Part shown: positions 60,597 through 64,000 of the stretch, piece by piece
Layout: each line of letters begins with the position of its first letter
Position numbering within the stretch: the stretch's first letter is position 1
Assembly: GCA_009692185.1 (NCBI GenBank)
Contig: SHZT01000003.1
Coordinates: forward strand, 124,001 to 188,000
Source of the DNA: Gemmatimonadota bacterium
GTDB taxonomy: Bacteria > Gemmatimonadota > Gemmatimonadetes > Gemmatimonadales > GWC2-71-9
DNA length: 64,000 nucleotides
Direction: 5' to 3'
The notes under the pieces: generated by a model
What the model was told of the DNA's origin: nothing
The model's database searches: none
Seen by the model: only the letters and a program-made list of their open reading frames with translations
Translations under genes and position numbers: made by a program

Positions 60597-60645
60597 GTGT
60601 CTTTGTGCGTGGGTCAACGTAGAGGTGGAGGCGACAGGGGTCAAC

Positions 60646-61773
60646 TCAGTCCCGGGCCGCCACCGCCCGGGCATCCCGCGTAGCCCGCGCTTCCTTGTAC
60701 GCCGCTTCGAGTTGCTTCATCAACTCGCCCCGACGGTCATACAGCCTCTTGAGTTTGCGGGGTTTCCGGCGGGCCAGTGAATACGCGGCGAGCACCGGCA
60801 GCGCGATTGTCGAGTCCGTGTAGCACACCACGGCGTCCGGCAGCTTGTCGGGATCCACCTTGCCCCAACTCACCGCTTCGCCGGGCGTCGCACCCGAAAG
60901 ACCGCCCGTGTCCGGGCGTGCGTCGGTGATCTGCAGGAAGTAGTCGTGACCCCTCGAGTCGATCCCCAGCACCTCCTGGATCTGCGGCTCGGTTTGCAGG
61001 ACGAAGTTCTTGGGACTGCCCCCGCCCACGATCAGGATCGCGCTCTCGCCCTTCCGCTTGGCCTCGAGCACGATCGCCGCGGTTTCGTTCACATCCGCCG
61101 AGACATCGAACCGGAGCTGGCTCCCCGCGAGGGCCTGTTCCGCGACGTTCATGCCGATTGACGAGTCCCCTGGGGACGACGTGTAGACCGGCACCCCGCA
61201 TTCATGCGCCACAGCCAGGACCGACTTTCCCTTGAGCCCAAGGACTTTCTCGCGCTCCTTCACATACCCACCCAGCAGGTAGTGATACTCGGCGGTGGAC
61301 ATCGGCCGCTGGAACTCGGGACGGGCCGACACCTCACGCACGAACAGGTCCGTGGACAGCAGGACCTTGTAGTCGAAGAAAATGTCGTAAATGCGAACGA
61401 CCCCGTGGTCCCTGAGCTCCACATCGTCCGCGAACGGCGACCCCCGGTGCATCGCGAGCCCGAGCCCGAAATGGGCGTCATGGTAGAGATTGGCGCCGGT
61501 AGAGACGATCCAGTCCACGAACCCGGCCTCGATCAGCGGTATGAGCGTGGACATGCCGAGCCCGGCCGGAGTCATGGCGCCCGTCAGGCTCATGCCCACC
61601 GTCGAGGAGTCCGCGAGCATCCGGTCAGTGTAAAGCCGACACCCATCCCGCAGGCGCCCCGCGTTGTACGCCAGGAAAGCATTGTCCACCAACTCGGCCA
61701 CGGTTTCGCGGCCCGTGATCGGGGTCGGCAGTATGCGTGCGCCCCGGAGGAACGCGCTGCTGTCTTCCGCCAT
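60646..61773 (-). CDS. Deoxyhypusine synthase-like protein
   Basis: A 375-residue protein of the deoxyhypusine synthase family. NAD-binding fold features: [53 protein letters not shown]; the catalytic Lys region [11 protein letters not shown]. Bacteria lack eIF5A hypusine, and bacterial relatives include homospermidine synthase, so the reaction here probably concerns spermidine and another acceptor. It is last in an operon with LOG and aminotransferase genes (TAATG junction with LOG). Confidence 0.85.
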   Translation of the reverse strand: MAEDSSAFLRGARILPTPITGRETVAELVDNAFLAYNAGRLRDGCRLYTDRMLADSSTVGMSLTGAMTPAGLGMSTLIPLIEAGFVDWIVSTGANLYHDAHFGLGLAMHRGSPFADDVELRDHGVVRIYDIFFDYKVLLSTDLFVREVSARPEFQRPMSTAEYHYLLGGYVKEREKVLGLKGKSVLAVAHECGVPVYTSSPGDSSIGMNVAEQALAGSQLRFDVSADVNETAAIVLEAKRKGESAILIVGGGSPKNFVLQTEPQIQEVLGIDSRGHDYFLQITDARPDTGGLSGATPGEAVSWGKVDPDKLPDAVVCYTDSTIALPVLAAYSLARRKPRKLKRLYDRRGELMKQLEAAYKEARATRDARAVAARD

Positions 61774-62543
61774 TACTGCGCCTTTCGGGTTGCGGCCATC
61801 ATGCGCCGCCGCGCGTCAACGATGATCCGCACCGCGTCCTGGGGATCGTCGGTGACATGGAACAGGAGCAGGTCTTCCGGCGAGATATTCCGCTCGGCCG
61901 CCACGGTGTTCTCCAACCAGTCTACCAGGCCCTTCCAGTACTTGGTGCCGATCAGCACGACCGGAAAGTTCTTCACCTTCCCGGTCTGGATGAGTGTCAG
62001 CGCCTCGAACAGTTCGTCCATGCTGCCATACCCGCCTGGAAAAACTACGAATGCGCAGGCGTATTTCACGAACATGGTCTTTCGGACGAAGAAGTACCGG
62101 AAGTCGATTTCCCGATCGAGGTACGGATTCGCGTATTGCTCGTGCGGCAGCTCGATGTTGAGCCCGATGGATTCGGTGCCCGACTCCTTGGCGCCCTTGT
62201 TCGCGGCTTCCATGATCCCGGGGCCGCCCCCGGTGATGATCGCGAACTTCTCCTTGCCCAGCAGCTTGGCCGTCTCGACCGCCCGCAGGTACCACGGCGC
62301 TTCCCGCGGCGTGCGCGCAGACCCGAACACCACGACCGCCCATTCCACGTCGGCCAGTTCGTCGAACCCTTGGACGAATTCGCCGGTGATCCTGAGCACC
62401 CGCCACGGATCGGTGTGTGTAAACTCGTCGCGGTCCGGGACGGGCGTGGACTCGAACAGGCGCTCGTCTTCGGTCGTCCGCTGACCGATCGGCTTGGGGC
62501 TGGCCTTGGGCTCAGGACGTGAGGGCTTCGATCGCCGCGGCAT
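61773..62543 (-). CDS. LOG family (TIGR00730) Rossmann protein
   Basis: A 256-residue protein of the LOG/lysine decarboxylase-like family. Motif [16 protein letters not shown] and upstream [23 protein letters not shown] enzymes release cytokinin bases from nucleotide monophosphates or hydrolyse AMP. ATG 62543 has GAGG 4 nt upstream and overlaps the aminotransferase gene by 32 bp. A basic N-terminal tail ([13 protein letters not shown]) precedes the domain. Confidence 0.9.
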   Translation of the reverse strand: MPRRSKPSRPEPKASPKPIGQRTTEDERLFESTPVPDRDEFTHTDPWRVLRITGEFVQGFDELADVEWAVVVFGSARTPREAPWYLRAVETAKLLGKEKFAIITGGGPGIMEAANKGAKESGTESIGLNIELPHEQYANPYLDREIDFRYFFVRKTMFVKYACAFVVFPGGYGSMDELFEALTLIQTGKVKNFPVVLIGTKYWKGLVDWLENTVAAERNISPEDLLLFHVTDDPQDAVRIIVDARRRMMAATRKAQ

Positions 62544-63663
62544 TGTCCTCGAATGTGTTGTAGAAGTAAGGGGACAGACGAACATGTCCCGGTCGCGCAT
62601 CCACCACGATCCCGGCATCCGCCAGCTGACGAACCACCGCTGGCGGGTCGGCCGAAGGAATCATCACGATCGCCGTCCGGTCCTCGGGCCGCGCCGCCAC
62701 CTTGGGACGGAGCCCGCGCGCCCGCGCCCGGCTGATCAGGTCTTCGGTGAGATCACTCACCACTTCGCGAATCGCCGTCGTGCCGATCTCCCGGACGATC
62801 TCGAGTCCACCGATCTGGGTGTACACCGCCGCAAGGGCCGGCGTCCCCTGCTCGAACCGCTTCGCCCCATCATGCCACTCGACGTTGCGGGGGTCGAACC
62901 CGAACTGATGTTTGTGCGCAAACCAGCCCGTGACCGTCGGCTCGAGTCGTGCGGCCACGTCGTCGCGCACATAAAGGAATACGATTCCCGGTCCGCCCAG
63001 GAGCCACTTGAGCCCGCCCGCCGTCAGGAAGTCCACGCCGCTCGCGTGCACGTCAACCGGCATCTGGCCGACGCTCTGGTATCCATCGATGTAGCACAAG
63101 GCGCCGTGGGCGTGCGCCGCGGCCGCCACGGCGGTGATGTCCTGGACAGCCCCCGAGGTGAAATACACATGGGATGTCGCAACCAGGGCCGTTCGGCCAT
63201 CCACGGCCCGGGCGATCATCTCCGGCGGAACTGTGATGCCATCGGGGCTCTCGACCATCACGACCTCGACCCCCAGCGGCCGCTTCGCCAGCCACTGATA
63301 TGCGACGGTGGGGAAGTCCAGGGACGTCGTGACGACCTTCGGACGGCGCTGGTAGTCGAGCGCGCTCGCCAGCACGGCGGTGGCGGTTGAAACGGAGGCA
63401 TGCAGCGCGATCTCCGAGGCCTTCGCACCGACTACCGCCGCGTAGCCGCCCCGCACCTGGTCGAGCGCGCCCCACCACACGTCGTACCACGCGGCCGCGC
63501 CGCGCCGGTCCCACTGATCCAGGTACTCTCCCACCCGCGCCCTCGAACGGGTCGAAAGCGCGCCCAGGGAGCAGGAGTTCAGATAGGTCTTTTCCCGGAA
63601 AATGGGAAACTCGGCGCGGTAACGCGCCAAGGCGTGGGTCCGCACGATGTTTGCGCCGGTCAT
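62512..63663 (-). CDS. Class V aminotransferase family PLP enzyme
   Basis: A 383-residue PLP enzyme of the class V family (cysteine desulfurase/isopenicillin N epimerase-like). PLP lysine in FLTAGGLKWLLGGPG (near 218), His in ATSHVYFTSG, Asp in YIDGYQSVG. No Cys loop of the desulfurase type is obvious, so it is more likely an aminotransferase, lyase or epimerase. Overlaps the LOG gene. Confidence 0.88.
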   Translation of the reverse strand: MTGANIVRTHALARYRAEFPIFREKTYLNSCSLGALSTRSRARVGEYLDQWDRRGAAAWYDVWWGALDQVRGGYAAVVGAKASEIALHASVSTATAVLASALDYQRRPKVVTTSLDFPTVAYQWLAKRPLGVEVVMVESPDGITVPPEMIARAVDGRTALVATSHVYFTSGAVQDITAVAAAAHAHGALCYIDGYQSVGQMPVDVHASGVDFLTAGGLKWLLGGPGIVFLYVRDDVAARLEPTVTGWFAHKHQFGFDPRNVEWHDGAKRFEQGTPALAAVYTQIGGLEIVREIGTTAIREVVSDLTEDLISRARARGLRPKVAARPEDRTAIVMIPSADPPAVVRQLADAGIVVDARPGHVRLSPYFYNTFEDNAAAIEALTS

Positions 63664-63697
63664 CGGTACGCAATATACAGGTGGCTGCGGAGCCCGA

Positions 63698-63943
63698 TCA
63701 GGCGGCCGAGCGCCGCGGGCGGAGAACGGAAATCAGGCTCACGATCGCCCAGACGCCCTCGAGCAGGACGAATCCGGCCCGGCGGTCCCACGCGCCAACC
63801 ACGGTGAGCGCCGTCGAGCCGAGTAGATTGGCCCACAGGTACGCGGGCGTGTTGCTCAACCAGCGGCCGCGCTGAAGCAGCACGAACGCGACCAGCACCA
63901 GCACCGCACCGAGGAGCGACAGCACTTGAATAACGTTGTTCAC
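63698..63943 (-). CDS. Small membrane protein (CBU_0592-like)
   Basis: An 81-residue protein with three hydrophobic segments (VLSLLGAVLVLVAFVLLQ, YLWANLLGSTALTVVGA, VLLEGVWAIVSLISVL) and a basic end, resembling the CBU_0592-type domain. GTG 63943 overlaps the stop of an upstream gene as GTGA. Function unknown. Confidence 0.75.
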   Translation of the reverse strand: MNNVIQVLSLLGAVLVLVAFVLLQRGRWLSNTPAYLWANLLGSTALTVVGAWDRRAGFVLLEGVWAIVSLISVLRPRRSAA

Positions 63944-64000
63944 GGTTCTTCACCCCATGCCGCCGGCAGTTGGCCCGGCTTGGCCTTGTCGTTGTCTGTG
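63940..64000 (-). CDS. 3' end of a gene running off the window
   Basis: Minus-strand frame open from the edge to TGA 63942-63940, encoding a C terminus ending PGQLPAAWGEEP. It overlaps the small membrane gene by 4 bp (GTGA), which is the only support besides the open frame. Product unknown. Confidence 0.5.
   Translation of the reverse strand, partial: TDNDKAKPGQLPAAWGEEP

Noticed and set aside
60646-61773. True deoxyhypusine synthase acting on eIF5A
   Set aside because: Bacteria have no eIF5A hypusine pathway; only family membership can be stated.
1-64000. Prophage, integrative element or biosynthetic cluster
   Set aside because: No integrase, transposase, phage structural, NRPS/PKS or defence genes were seen; gene content is housekeeping with conserved overlaps.

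Overview
The window is a 64 kb piece of a high-G+C, gene-dense bacterial chromosome with a Gram-negative style envelope (BamA-like and OmpA-like outer-membrane proteins, a lipoprotein, many Sec signal peptides ending in A-Q). The mix of families (twin secreted amidohydrolases, S9 and M28-like peptidases, a 2TM-tailed Ser/Thr kinase, a permuted aconitase, a fused E1 dehydrogenase, imuB-DUF6504-dnaE2) and the end of an orphan ABC permease suggest Gemmatimonadota or a nearby soil phylum. That is an inference from gene content; no rRNA is present. Almost all genes look chromosomal and housekeeping. There is no prophage, transposase or CRISPR array.

Layout. 0-5 kb: secreted amidohydrolase, S9 peptidase, TauE permease, DUF402 protein behind a 15-bp tandem repeat, and an orphan HisKA fragment. 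5-10.4 kb (minus strand): an ion operon, MscS-like channel, MgtE_N/CBS protein without membrane domain, full MgtE, DUF72, DUF47 (PhoU-like) and Pit phosphate transporter. 10.5-12 kb: second TauE permease with a strong terminator, a class II tRNA with an odd anticodon loop, and a permease remnant. 12-17.3 kb: error-prone polymerase cassette imuB, DUF6504, dnaE2, vanZ, in which three genes carry in-frame palindromic insertions. 17.3-26 kb: DinB protein, ispH, lipoprotein, thioesterase, outer-membrane barrel, PAS-Fis regulator, TetR with a clear operator, and an atypical DEAH-like helicase.

26-36.9 kb: a Tyr/Arg/His-rich secreted protein, a selenoprotein of the SelW/Rdx family (in-frame TGA plus SECIS hairpin), OmpA with thrombospondin-3 repeats, DUF4015 protein, permuted aconitase, secreted propeller-like protein, a peptidase-like protein that has lost its metal ligands, an unknown protein, and a TrmB-TetR regulator pair. 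36.9-49.5 kb: lon, Ser/Thr kinase, fused E1 alpha/beta dehydrogenase, retropepsin-like protein, esterase, ABC exporter, DUF1015, csaA. 49.5-58 kb: serine hydrolase, rsgA, fadJ and fadI, methyltransferase, glpD. 58-64 kb: SnoaL-like protein, Smr protein, second amidohydrolase, tRNA-Gln, and an operon of deoxyhypusine-synthase-like, LOG-family and class V aminotransferase genes.

Genes are packed in operons with ATGA, GTGA or TGATG overlaps, and convergent genes often overlap at their stops. The observations most worth a second look are the SelW-type selenoprotein, the class II tRNA with a CGC anticodon loop, the palindromic elements read in frame inside the mutasome genes, the split MgtE module in a Mg/Pi operon, and the deoxyhypusine-synthase-like operon.
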